A program made the position numbers and the translations under genes. Positions 6,712-13,214 of a stretch of 13,765 nucleotides of DNA are shown here, one piece after another. Positions within the stretch are counted from its first letter, which is position 1; each line of letters begins with the position of its first letter. Under the pieces are notes generated by a model. The model ran no database searches. It was not told the origin of the DNA and saw only the letters and a program-made list of their open reading frames with translations. Origin of the DNA: Caldifarciminota bacterium UBA3073 (GTDB lineage: Bacteria > Hydrothermota > UBA3073); the NCBI GenBank assembly GCA_002366725.1, contig DFBT01000082.1, positions 1-13,765 on the forward strand. The letters run 5' to 3'.

Positions 6712-6740
6712 ATTATACCATCTATTGCACAACTTGTCAA
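6712..6740 (-). promoter_or_regulatory. consensus extended -10 promoter, probably giving a leaderless mRNA
   Basis: Minus strand: TTGACA (6740-6735), a 17-base spacer ending TGG, and TATAAT (6717-6712). Only AAGGC separates the -10 from the ATG at 6706. The expected start site, 6-8 bases beyond the -10, is at the ATG itself, so the transcript should be leaderless. No Shine-Dalgarno could fit. Confidence 0.85.
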
Positions 6741-6756
6741 GCAAATTTCTGCTACT

Positions 6757-6855
6757 CGCCACCAAGACACAAAGGCACAAAGTATTTTTTAGAGGGCACT
6801 CCCACCATTAGCCCATCACCCCATTCCTTCTTAGTGCTCTTCGTGTCTTCGCGGT
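6757..6855. repeat. imperfect inverted pair of CACAAAG-type octamer repeats (about 100 bp element)
   Basis: The right arm is 6757-6783 (CGCCACCAAGACACAAAGG...). The left arm, 6830-6855, reads CGCGAAGACACGAAGAGCAC on the minus strand. They are imperfect inverted copies around a ~46 bp centre, which itself contains a short GGGC/GCCC pairing. It lacks an ORF and resembles a miniature palindromic repeat. It overlaps the last codons of the upstream GT4. Confidence 0.75.
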
Positions 6856-7982
6856 TTAAGGTGTGAAACCACCGAGGAGAAAACCCCCTCCGTACGCTTT
6901 ACTACCTTCCGGGTCGTGAAGTTTTCTTCTATTCTCTTCCTCGCATTATCGCCCATCCGTTTCCTCAGATCATCGTTCCCAAGTAAAAATACCATGGCGT
7001 CCCGCAACTTTAGTGGGTCTTTCGGGTCGACGAGGATTCCCGTTACCCCATCAACCACCGCATCTGGGATGCCCCCGCTTCTTCCACCTATAACGGGTTT
7101 ACCCGATGCCCCCGCCTCAAGGAAAACGATACCGAATCCCTCTGCCCTCACTCCATTAACCGTATGAATCTCCCTTGATGGCATAACAAACACATCACAC
7201 AGGCAATAGTATGCGGGAAGTTCACCGTAAGGTACATTCCCCAAAAAAATTACACTCTCACCCACTCCCCTGTCTCCGGCAAGCTCCCTCAACCTCCCTT
7301 TATCATCTCCTCCACCCACGATGAGATAAACGGTCTGTGGACACCTGCCCAAAACATCCGGTAGAACATTTATAACACAATCGTGCCCCTTGTACCTCTC
7401 ATCACTATCCATTCTGGCAACCGTGAGGAGAACCTTTTTACCCACGAGGCCGAGCTTCGCCCTCGGGGATTCTATATCGACATTGGGATTGAATCTGCCT
7501 GTATCCACAGGTGGGGGAATAACCTCGATACGGGATTTCTCTATCCCAAGGGAAAGCAGCCTTTCTCTTGTAAAGTTGCTGATGGAGATAACCTTTTCCG
7601 CGCTTTTGAGGAAAAAAGAGTATATATTTTCTCGCCTCTTCATCATCACCTCAAGTGCGTATGTGTAGACAACATACGGCTTATTAAACAGCCACTTTAA
7701 AAATAATCCCACCGGAGCGGTGACCACATGCCCACATACCACAATATCTGGAACGAGAAAGAAGGCGTAAAGAAGTGACTGCATCAAAAATACCATCCTA
7801 TTCCGATGCGTCCGTATTATTCTTATGTCTACCTCGCCATCAAATCTCGCGTCTCCGCACCGGTGAGGCGTTATCACCGTTATATGGAAACACTTGACAT
7901 TACTTGCCACATCCCAGAGCAGTGACTGTATTCCTCCCTTAGATGGCGGGAAATCGGGTGTTATGAGTAGGATTTTTTTCAT
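6831..7982 (-). CDS. GT4 glycosyltransferase, PimB-like
   Basis: The protein has 383 residues, normal for GT-B family-4 retaining glycosyltransferases, which use nucleotide sugars to extend lipid-linked glycans at the inner membrane face. The N-terminal fold shows KKILLITPDFPPSKGGIQSL. The C-terminal donor domain shows TVARMDSDERYKGHD, VIFLGNVPYGELPAYY and the E-x7-E motif in AEGFGIVFLEAGASGKPVIGG, followed by RSGGIPDAVVDG, a combination common in PimB-type mannosyltransferases. The exact sugar is not known. I start at the ATG that overlaps the methyltransferase stop (ATGA, 7982-7979), with GAGG just upstream; a longer open frame lies inside the methyltransferase gene. The last residues, PRRHEEH, and the stop are encoded by an octamer repeat, so the native C-terminus has probably been replaced. 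The catalytic core is intact. Confidence 0.93.
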   Translation of the reverse strand: MKKILLITPDFPPSKGGIQSLLWDVASNVKCFHITVITPHRCGDARFDGEVDIRIIRTHRNRMVFLMQSLLYAFFLVPDIVVCGHVVTAPVGLFLKWLFNKPYVVYTYALEVMMKRRENIYSFFLKSAEKVISISNFTRERLLSLGIEKSRIEVIPPPVDTGRFNPNVDIESPRAKLGLVGKKVLLTVARMDSDERYKGHDCVINVLPDVLGRCPQTVYLIVGGGDDKGRLRELAGDRGVGESVIFLGNVPYGELPAYYCLCDVFVMPSREIHTVNGVRAEGFGIVFLEAGASGKPVIGGRSGGIPDAVVDGVTGILVDPKDPLKLRDAMVFLLGNDDLRKRMGDNARKRIEENFTTRKVVKRTEGVFSSVVSHLKPRRHEEH

Positions 7983-8722
7983 TTCCTCATCACCAAAACC
8001 TGCGTGTACGAAAATTTTCTCAATCCCTTGAACGAGTGATACATCCATCTGTCAAACAATCCGCAGAATCTCGAGAAAATGGGACAGCGATACCGGAATA
8101 TCTGACGGTCAAAAAGTTTCATAAAGTTTAAATCTGGATTTCTGATTTCTACTCTCCCGAAAAAAGATTTTGCAATCTTTAAATCCCGGTATGTAAGGGG
8201 ATGTTCCCCAGGTGTTCCATATCGCGGTATACCAAATCTTCCCACAAGGTTTTCGCGAAAGAAGTTAATAATTGGATTGAATGCAAAGTTCTCAATGAAG
8301 ACCCCCATACCCCCTTTTTTTAAGACGCGATAAACCTCACTTAAACCAGGTGGGATATCTAAGTGATGCAGGATATAACCGCCAAATATCAAATCAAATG
8401 CTTCCTCTCTAAAACCCATATTCTCCGAGTCCATTTCAAGAATGAAAAGATTTTTTCTCCCCTCTCTCAGGGTATCTGCCCGTTTCAACATCCCCATTGA
8501 AATATCAATTCCGAAGACAGAACCCGCTCTCGCCGCCATCATATATGTATTTTTCCCATCTCCACATCCCACATCAAGTACCCTTTTTTCCCGCAGGTTT
8601 CCAAGTGCTCTAAACGCGCATCGGATATATGAATCCGTGGTCTTGGAGAATTCCACCATTTGTATACTTTTTGCGAGTTCATCAAAAAACTCTCTCTCTA
8701 ATTCTCCAATATTACCACTCAT
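7979..8722 (-). CDS. SAM-dependent class I methyltransferase of a polysaccharide locus
   Basis: The protein has 247 residues. A Rossmann methyltransferase core is visible: motif I RVLDVGCGDGKNT (~47-59), the acidic end of strand 2 in VFGIDIS, EMDSENMGFREEAFDLI for motifs II-III, then ILHHLDIPPGLSEVYRVLKKGG. After the core come ENFAFNPIINFF and GTPGEHPLTYRDL, a pattern I associate with methyltransferases lying among glycosyltransferases. It probably methylates a sugar or lipid-linked glycan, but the substrate is inferred only from context. A GAGGT lies seven bases before the ATG. Its stop overlaps the next GT4 start by ATGA, indicating translational coupling. Upstream lie a hairpin-forming repeat and the arsR gene. 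Confidence 0.9.
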   Translation of the reverse strand: MSGNIGELEREFFDELAKSIQMVEFSKTTDSYIRCAFRALGNLREKRVLDVGCGDGKNTYMMAARAGSVFGIDISMGMLKRADTLREGRKNLFILEMDSENMGFREEAFDLIFGGYILHHLDIPPGLSEVYRVLKKGGMGVFIENFAFNPIINFFRENLVGRFGIPRYGTPGEHPLTYRDLKIAKSFFGRVEIRNPDLNFMKLFDRQIFRYRCPIFSRFCGLFDRWMYHSFKGLRKFSYTQVLVMRK

Positions 8723-8750
8723 AACTCCACCTCACCAACACAATGTTACT

Positions 8751-8801
8751 CCAATCTTCAAATGTGCAAATATTTGAAGATGCGAATATTCAAACTATAG
8801 A
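8751..8801. repeat. AT-rich palindromic repeat patch between arsR and methyltransferase
   Basis: It contains CTTCAAAT (8756-8763) and ATTTGAAG (8772-8779), an eight-base perfect inverted pair with an eight-base loop. GAATATTC follows shortly after. It is the same word type as the patch at 9101-9203 on the other side of arsR. It may be a dispersed repeat or an ArsR-type operator. Confidence 0.75.
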
Positions 8802-8815
8802 AGATGTTTATCTGT

Positions 8816-9088
8816 CTAAACGCACGCCTCGGCGGATGTTATCAGGTCCTCGACTTTTTTGTTTTTTATTCTGTAGAAGACATTCCCACCCACAGTTTGA
8901 AATCGGACGATATTTGAGTTCCTAAGAATGATGAGGTGTTGAGAAATATTATTCGGTTTCCTTCCGAGTCGCTCGCCAATCTGAGAGGGAGTAAGTGATT
9001 CCCTCAGAAGTTGCTTAACGACCATAAACCTCGTTGGATTACCAAGTATTTTCATCATTCTCGATGCCTGAAACTCTTTTTCCAGCAT
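8816..9088 (-). CDS. ArsR-family winged-helix transcriptional regulator
   Basis: The protein has 90 residues, typical of ArsR/SmtB-type repressors (~90-120). Visible parts are the first helices MMKILGNPTRFMVVKQLL, the helix-turn-helix LTPSQIGERLGRKPNNISQHLIILRNSNIV (recognition helix NNISQHLIILR), and the beta wing FQTVGGNVFYRI. No ELCVCDL-type metal box is present. Cysteine occurs only at the penultimate residue, so classic arsenic or cadmium sensing is not supported. The start is set by GGGAGGG shortly before the ATG at 9088; 14 further open upstream codons (IFEDLKMGG) are repeat sequence. It sits in the middle of a polysaccharide gene string on the same strand, between two patches of palindromic repeats. 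It may control that string or itself. Confidence 0.93.
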   Translation of the reverse strand: MLEKEFQASRMMKILGNPTRFMVVKQLLRESLTPSQIGERLGRKPNNISQHLIILRNSNIVRFQTVGGNVFYRIKNKKVEDLITSAEACV

Positions 9089-9091
9089 AAT

Positions 9092-9098
9092 CCCTCCC
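9092..9098 (-). promoter_or_regulatory. Shine-Dalgarno fixing the arsR start
   Basis: On the minus strand this reads GGGAGGG, three bases before the ATG (GGAGG core four). The more upstream ATGs at 9100 and 9130 lie in repeat sequence and lack such a site. Confidence 0.7.
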
Positions 9099-9100
9099 AT

Positions 9101-9203
9101 CTTCAAATCTTCGAATATTTGCATATTCAAACACGCGAAGATAACACCGGCAGTTAGTGCGTTCGGAGATTTGAATATTCACATATTTGAATTTTCGAAT
9201 GTA
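9101..9203. repeat. AT-rich palindromic word repeats upstream of arsR (possible operator region)
   Basis: Words such as GAATATTTG, CATATTCAAA, TTTGAATATTCA, CATATTTGAA and TTCGAA alternate at about 7-9 base spacing. Several form short palindromes (TGAATATTCA, TTCGAA). A central ~40 bp (about 9128-9168) is not repetitive. No convincing promoter is seen in it. The words resemble operators of the ArsR/CadC family as well as a dispersed repeat. Confidence 0.75.
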
Positions 9204-9215
9204 AACATTGAGATG

Positions 9216-10688
9216 TCAGACAGACGATGAGTTCAAAGCCCTCTGTAATCTCCAGATTGCAAAGCAAAGAATGGCGACCCAGAAAAATACACCGGGAATA
9301 ATTATCAACAATGGAATTCCCCTGAAATATCCGAGTGTGAACCAGAAATCAAATGTGCCGTATCTTATCTCGGTATCCGTAAGACCGGGGGAACGGGTAA
9401 GATTATTGCTTCTCATATAATAAGAAAACTCCTTACCAGCCCTGAAGAGAGTGCTGTGTTCGGGTGGAGGAAACGCTGCAGAATATGATTCTCTAAGGGC
9501 ATCTTCTCCCCATTCGTGGAGTATCTTTTCCATAACAACCGTATGACTTGTAGAAACACCCAATAAGTTGATTAAAAATCCGAATGTAAAAACAATCCAG
9601 ACCGATCTTCTGACCCTCCGGGAGGAATTCTTAATCAAAGTCGCCACCGGAAGTATTAAAAGGGGAACTATATAGACCAGGTATCTGGGGCCCCATGCCC
9701 AGCGGGAGCCACCGACAAGACAGAGAAATCCGAAGACCAACACAATTATAGAAATTGCCACCAGGGTAAGTGTTTTCTCTCTTATATAGAACTGCTTGAT
9801 GGAGAAGAAAAATAACACAATGGGCAGAGAGAAGATAAAAACACCCTTGCTTAAACTGAATGACAGTTGTCCCATCCTCTCTAACAACCTCGTGAGGGAA
9901 TAGGTACCAACCGAAGTAAGTTTCGATATGGTGGAAGAATATCCAAACGCGAAAATATTTCCGTACCGTGCATTGTTATAAACAAGATTTAGAGACCAAA
10001 AGAGAGATACCCCCAAGACAAAGAAAAGAAGGTATATCAATCTTCGGTGATTATCTATACCTTTGGGCGTCACTCCTATAGCAACGATGAAGGGAAGAAC
10101 GCAAATTACGGTTTCTAATCTGAAACATCCGGAGAGCCCAATGAGGATGCCCACAAGAAATGCTTTACCCGCATCGGGTCCCCTTAAATATCTATTCAAC
10201 GCCAGAAGACCTGTTAAGAGTAAGAGACCCACTGTGGGTTCTGACCACGCCTGTTTCGAATATGGCCAGAGCGTGGTTCCCAAACCGAGTATTACACAGG
10301 TAAGCACGCTACTCCTCTTACCAAATCCAATATCTGAAAGAAGTAAAAAGATGCAGACCATTATGAGTGCGGTTATCGGGATGTTATACCAGGATACACA
10401 AAATTCAATCATCTGTCCCGATGGCAGGGATGGAACAAGGGATGAGAGGCATCTCCCCAGGAGATAGAATGGTATATATGCAATCGAGGAACCTATGGGA
10501 AAATATGAATAGACCGCCTTATCTTTGCCAGATGTGCCAATTGATACCGCTCCCCTCTCAATAATACTTTCTGTGACCTTAAGTTTCACCTCGTCGTCGT
10601 AGGAGTAGATATGTCCACTCATAGTAATGGTATAAAATGCTACAAAGGCAATAAATAGCCAAAGAGATGCCGACCTTGTTCCGCTCAT
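9216..10688 (-). CDS. polytopic membrane glycosyltransferase, GT-C fold (PMT/ArnT-like)
   Basis: The protein has 490 residues with roughly ten or more hydrophobic segments, starting at 8-24 (LWLFIAFVAFYTITM). The first extracytoplasmic loop carries an acidic cluster, D31-D32-E33 (YSYDDEVK), as in GT-C enzymes that use polyprenyl-phosphate sugars. Further on, GGSRWAWGPRYLVYIVPLLI matches the W-x-GPRYL pattern common in membrane glycosyltransferases of this type. A non-membrane stretch (~370-450) precedes the last segment. It probably transfers a sugar from a lipid carrier on the outer face of the cytoplasmic membrane; donor and acceptor are unknown. Its ATG overlaps the upstream GT4 stop (ATGA at 10688-10685), so the pair is translationally coupled. 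The repeat patch and arsR lie downstream. Confidence 0.85.
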   Translation of the reverse strand: MSGTRSASLWLFIAFVAFYTITMSGHIYSYDDEVKLKVTESIIERGAVSIGTSGKDKAVYSYFPIGSSIAYIPFYLLGRCLSSLVPSLPSGQMIEFCVSWYNIPITALIMVCIFLLLSDIGFGKRSSVLTCVILGLGTTLWPYSKQAWSEPTVGLLLLTGLLALNRYLRGPDAGKAFLVGILIGLSGCFRLETVICVLPFIVAIGVTPKGIDNHRRLIYLLFFVLGVSLFWSLNLVYNNARYGNIFAFGYSSTISKLTSVGTYSLTRLLERMGQLSFSLSKGVFIFSLPIVLFFFSIKQFYIREKTLTLVAISIIVLVFGFLCLVGGSRWAWGPRYLVYIVPLLILPVATLIKNSSRRVRRSVWIVFTFGFLINLLGVSTSHTVVMEKILHEWGEDALRESYSAAFPPPEHSTLFRAGKEFSYYMRSNNLTRSPGLTDTEIRYGTFDFWFTLGYFRGIPLLIIIPGVFFWVAILCFAIWRLQRALNSSSV

Positions 10689-11857
10689 ATCTCTTCCTCC
10701 GTCCCGAGAATCTCTTTAAAAACTTCGCCGTGCTCTCCCGCAATTCTTGCATAAGAGAATAATTTCATATTCTCTTTACCCGTTTGCCCGAGTTGCCTTC
10801 TCGTCTTCCCATCGCGTATGAGTTCCAATAATTTTTCTTTAAGGTCTTCCGCACTGCCCTCTCTGAAGACCATACCCCCACCGGTTTTCTCTATTAAATT
10901 CGGTATCTCTCCCGACGAGGAGCCCACAACGGGAATTCCAAGAGCCATTGACTCTATTAATACCCTTCCGAATTGCTCTCTCCAGGATCTTGTGGTTCTC
11001 GAAGGTAAGACCGTTATATCAAACATACCCAGATAAGGGGGAACTTTGCCGTGGGGCACTGCCGGGATCATCTTCACACACCTGGCGAGTTCATAGTCCC
11101 CGATAATCCCCCGAAGTCCGTTTTTATAGGGTCCATCACCTATTATTGCAAGGCAAAAATCGTCGGTGAGTGATGGACGGCAAGTGGTGAGTAGATGCAT
11201 TGCCTCTATGAGGGTATCTATTCCCTTCTCCCTCGTTATTCTGCCCATATAGCCAACGACAACCCCATACAAGCCGTACTTCCTCCTCAGTATCTCTCTC
11301 GTATTCGCTACATCCGCAGTTTGAAAAAGAGACAGGTCAACACCGTGAGGTATCACGTAAATTTTCTTTCTATATCCCTTCTTTCGCAAGACTTCACTTG
11401 CTTCCCCACTCACTGCAATTGCCGCGTCTGTATTGTTAAAAACGTACTTCTCAAAGTGGGAGAACGGCGGGGGATATTTCTTACATATATTCTGTTCGGT
11501 GAAGAAAACTTTTTTTACACCCCGAGATACATAAGTAAACTGAAACGCAGAAGTACTCCATGGTTCCTCCTGTATATATACTATGTCTGGCTTGAATTTC
11601 TTTATCGGTATCTGCGGGCTCAAATAAAAATGCATTATGACATTTTTGTCTTTGAGGTTTCCAAGAACAACCCTCATTGGAAAGAAAGTGGCTCCGAGTT
11701 CTGGATGTCTTTTAAACGAGACCCCACCCCTTATATCCGATCTCCACCGATGTGGGACCGCGAGTCCGAGCTGTACATCGGGGTACTTTGCAAGTTCCAC
11801 GAGTAACCTCTGGTTCACATCAATAACACAGGAATGACTTACAACAAGAATCTTCAT
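10685..11857 (-). CDS. GT4 family glycosyltransferase
   Basis: The protein has 390 residues. It begins MKILVVSHSCVIDVNQRLL, with an N-terminal acceptor domain containing IVYIQEEPWS and AIAVSGEASEVLRKKGY. VIPHGVDLSLF marks the domain linker. The donor half shows GYMGRITREKGIDTLIEA, AIIGDGPYKNGLR and the E-x7-E motif in EQFGRVLIESMALGIPVVG, then GEIPNLI. This is a complete retaining GT-B enzyme. EQFGRVLIE-type enzymes are common in capsule, O-antigen and lipid-linked glycan loci; the sugar cannot be named. The Shine-Dalgarno GGAGGT lies three bases before the ATG at 11857. It starts the minus-strand string, but I see no good minus-strand promoter upstream. The plus-strand promoter for the divergent GT4 begins about 20 bases away. 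Confidence 0.94.
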   Translation of the reverse strand: MKILVVSHSCVIDVNQRLLVELAKYPDVQLGLAVPHRWRSDIRGGVSFKRHPELGATFFPMRVVLGNLKDKNVIMHFYLSPQIPIKKFKPDIVYIQEEPWSTSAFQFTYVSRGVKKVFFTEQNICKKYPPPFSHFEKYVFNNTDAAIAVSGEASEVLRKKGYRKKIYVIPHGVDLSLFQTADVANTREILRRKYGLYGVVVGYMGRITREKGIDTLIEAMHLLTTCRPSLTDDFCLAIIGDGPYKNGLRGIIGDYELARCVKMIPAVPHGKVPPYLGMFDITVLPSRTTRSWREQFGRVLIESMALGIPVVGSSSGEIPNLIEKTGGGMVFREGSAEDLKEKLLELIRDGKTRRQLGQTGKENMKLFSYARIAGEHGEVFKEILGTEEEI

Positions 11858-11878
11858 ATTACCTCCACAACTTTTCTC

Positions 11879-11907
11879 TTGACTTTCTCCATTCTCTGTG
11901 ATATAAT
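11879..11907 (+). promoter_or_regulatory. plus-strand extended -10 promoter
   Basis: TTGACT (11879-11884), a 17-base spacer ending TGA, and TATAAT (11902-11907) make an extended -10 promoter one base off consensus. It drives the plus-strand GT4 (ATG at 12012) with a ~95-base leader. A short ATG reading begins ten bases after the -10. Confidence 0.82.
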
Positions 11908-11917
11908 CTTATCGACC

Positions 11918-11977
11918 ATGCGGCTTTGTATTGGGGTTTGGGTAAAAATACTTACGGAAATATTTCACCCCGTGTGA
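11918..11977 (+). CDS. possible 19-residue leader micro-ORF
   Basis: An ATG just downstream of the predicted transcription start opens MRLCIGVWVKILTEIFHPV and ends at TGA 34 bases before the GT4 ATG, in a different frame. With a leader of only ~3-4 bases it would be read as a leaderless message. No Shine-Dalgarno, no homology and no clear attenuation hairpin are seen, so it may be chance. Confidence 0.2.
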   Translation: MRLCIGVWVKILTEIFHPV

Positions 11978-12011
11978 TTTTCAAAGAATCCTTTTTGTAT
12001 ATCTCTGAATA

Positions 12012-13148
12012 ATGAAAGAATCCAGAAAAGTCCTTCTTCTATCCCCCGTGGCAAGTATCGGCGGCGGAGAGAGTGTCTTACTTGATCTCGCAACATATCT
12101 ACCCAGTTTCGGCATACAGGTGATAGCCCTGTGTCTAAAATCGGGACCTCTTGTGGGAGAGTTCGAAAAGAGAGATAGAGAAGTTCACATATTTGAGATT
12201 CCCCAATTGAGACGCCTCGATCGTCTGCTGTCCTGTATTCTCTATATCAAAAAATTGGTCCGCCAAAAAAGAATTGACCTCATACACTCAAATCACACTG
12301 GGCATCTCGCCGGTTTACCGGCAGCCAGATTGGCACATATCCCCGAACTATGGCATATTCACGATGTAGCCCACAAAAAAGACCTGACGGCAAGGCTGTT
12401 AGAGGATATTCTCCCACCCGAGCATATTCTGTTCACAACCCCCGAAGTCGAAAGAGGATGTTCCAATTTTAAGGTACGGGCAAGATCAACCTCTGTAATA
12501 TGTCCCGGTATCGACATTGAACGCATAAAAAGGTCTATATCCGAGACTGTTCAACAACACATAAGACACAGGTATAAAATACCCGAAAACATCCCGTTAT
12601 GTCTCACCGTAACGCGGATGCAGGAACATAAAGGACACAGGTACCTCCTTGAGTGTGCCCACATTCTCAAAGAGAGGAAGCAAGCTGTACATTTTGCAAT
12701 AGCGGGTGAAGCAACGGGAGAAAAACAGAAAAAATACCTGAATGAATTGAAATGCATGGTTAACAACCTGGGACTTGTCAACAATGTGTCCTTCCTCGGA
12801 TTTGTCAATGAATTGGACCTACATCTGCTCATGCAAGACGCAAATGTTCTGGTTCACCCGGCTCTCAGCGAGGGATTTGGACTGGTTATTCTCGAATCCC
12901 TGGCACTGGGAACCCCCGTGATCGCCGCTGCGGCTGAGGGACCCACAAGAATCCTGAAAGACGGCGAGGGAGGACTGCTTGTGCCTCCCGGCAACCCAAC
13001 TGCCCTTGCAAATGCGGTGGCGAAATTTCTCAATGACAAAGAACTGCAAAAAAGACTCGCTCAAAGAGGCGTGAATAGGGCACAACAGTTCACCTCGCGG
13101 AGAATGGCGAGGGAGACCGCTAACTTATATATGTGTCTTCTCGGCTGA
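12012..13148 (+). CDS. GT4 family glycosyltransferase (only plus-strand gene)
   Basis: The protein has 378 residues. The N-terminal domain shows KVLLLSPVASIGGGESVLLD (a GG-x-ES acceptor loop) and IDLIHSNHTGHLAGLPAA, with WHIHDVAH typical of enzymes acting on lipid-linked acceptors. VICPGIDIERI is the linker. The donor domain shows LTVTRMQEHKGHRYLLE, VSFLGFVNELDLHLLM and the E-x7-E motif in SEGFGLVILESLALGTPVIAA, then EGPTRILKDGEGGLLVP. It is a full-length retaining GT-B enzyme of unknown sugar. The upstream frame is closed by TGA two codons before the ATG, and no Shine-Dalgarno is visible. Initiation is therefore unusual for this window, perhaps through coupling to the micro-ORF or an S1-dependent unstructured leader. 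Transcription probably comes from the promoter at 11879-11907. It converges on the next minus-strand GT4. Confidence 0.94.
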   Translation: MKESRKVLLLSPVASIGGGESVLLDLATYLPSFGIQVIALCLKSGPLVGEFEKRDREVHIFEIPQLRRLDRLLSCILYIKKLVRQKRIDLIHSNHTGHLAGLPAARLAHIPELWHIHDVAHKKDLTARLLEDILPPEHILFTTPEVERGCSNFKVRARSTSVICPGIDIERIKRSISETVQQHIRHRYKIPENIPLCLTVTRMQEHKGHRYLLECAHILKERKQAVHFAIAGEATGEKQKKYLNELKCMVNNLGLVNNVSFLGFVNELDLHLLMQDANVLVHPALSEGFGLVILESLALGTPVIAAAAEGPTRILKDGEGGLLVPPGNPTALANAVAKFLNDKELQKRLAQRGVNRAQQFTSRRMARETANLYMCLLG

Positions 13149-13170
13149 TCTGAAGACCTCAGATTATTTA
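13148..13170 (+). terminator. possible weak terminator after the plus-strand GT4
   Basis: ATCTGA (13148-13153), a five-base loop and TCAGAT (13159-13164) form a six-pair stem starting at the stop codon, followed by TATTTA. The T-tract is short, so termination would be weak. It lies between two converging genes. Confidence 0.35.
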
Positions 13171-13214
13171 AAACTTGGAACATGGTTACAGAATGCATCA
13201 TATTGCGTTGACAC

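Noticed and set aside
7893..7898. Plus-strand TTGACA inside the GT4 gene at 6831-7982
   Set aside because: No -10 at 16-18 bases and no plus-strand gene downstream.
8816..9088. Arsenic-resistance regulator (arsenical operon arsR)
   Set aside because: No vicinal-cysteine metal site in the DNA-binding helix and no arsenic genes nearby; only the fold family can be claimed.
11195..11806. A 203-codon plus-strand open frame
   Set aside because: It lies entirely antisense to a clear GT4 gene with full motif set, has no recognisable domain and reads like the complement of that gene.
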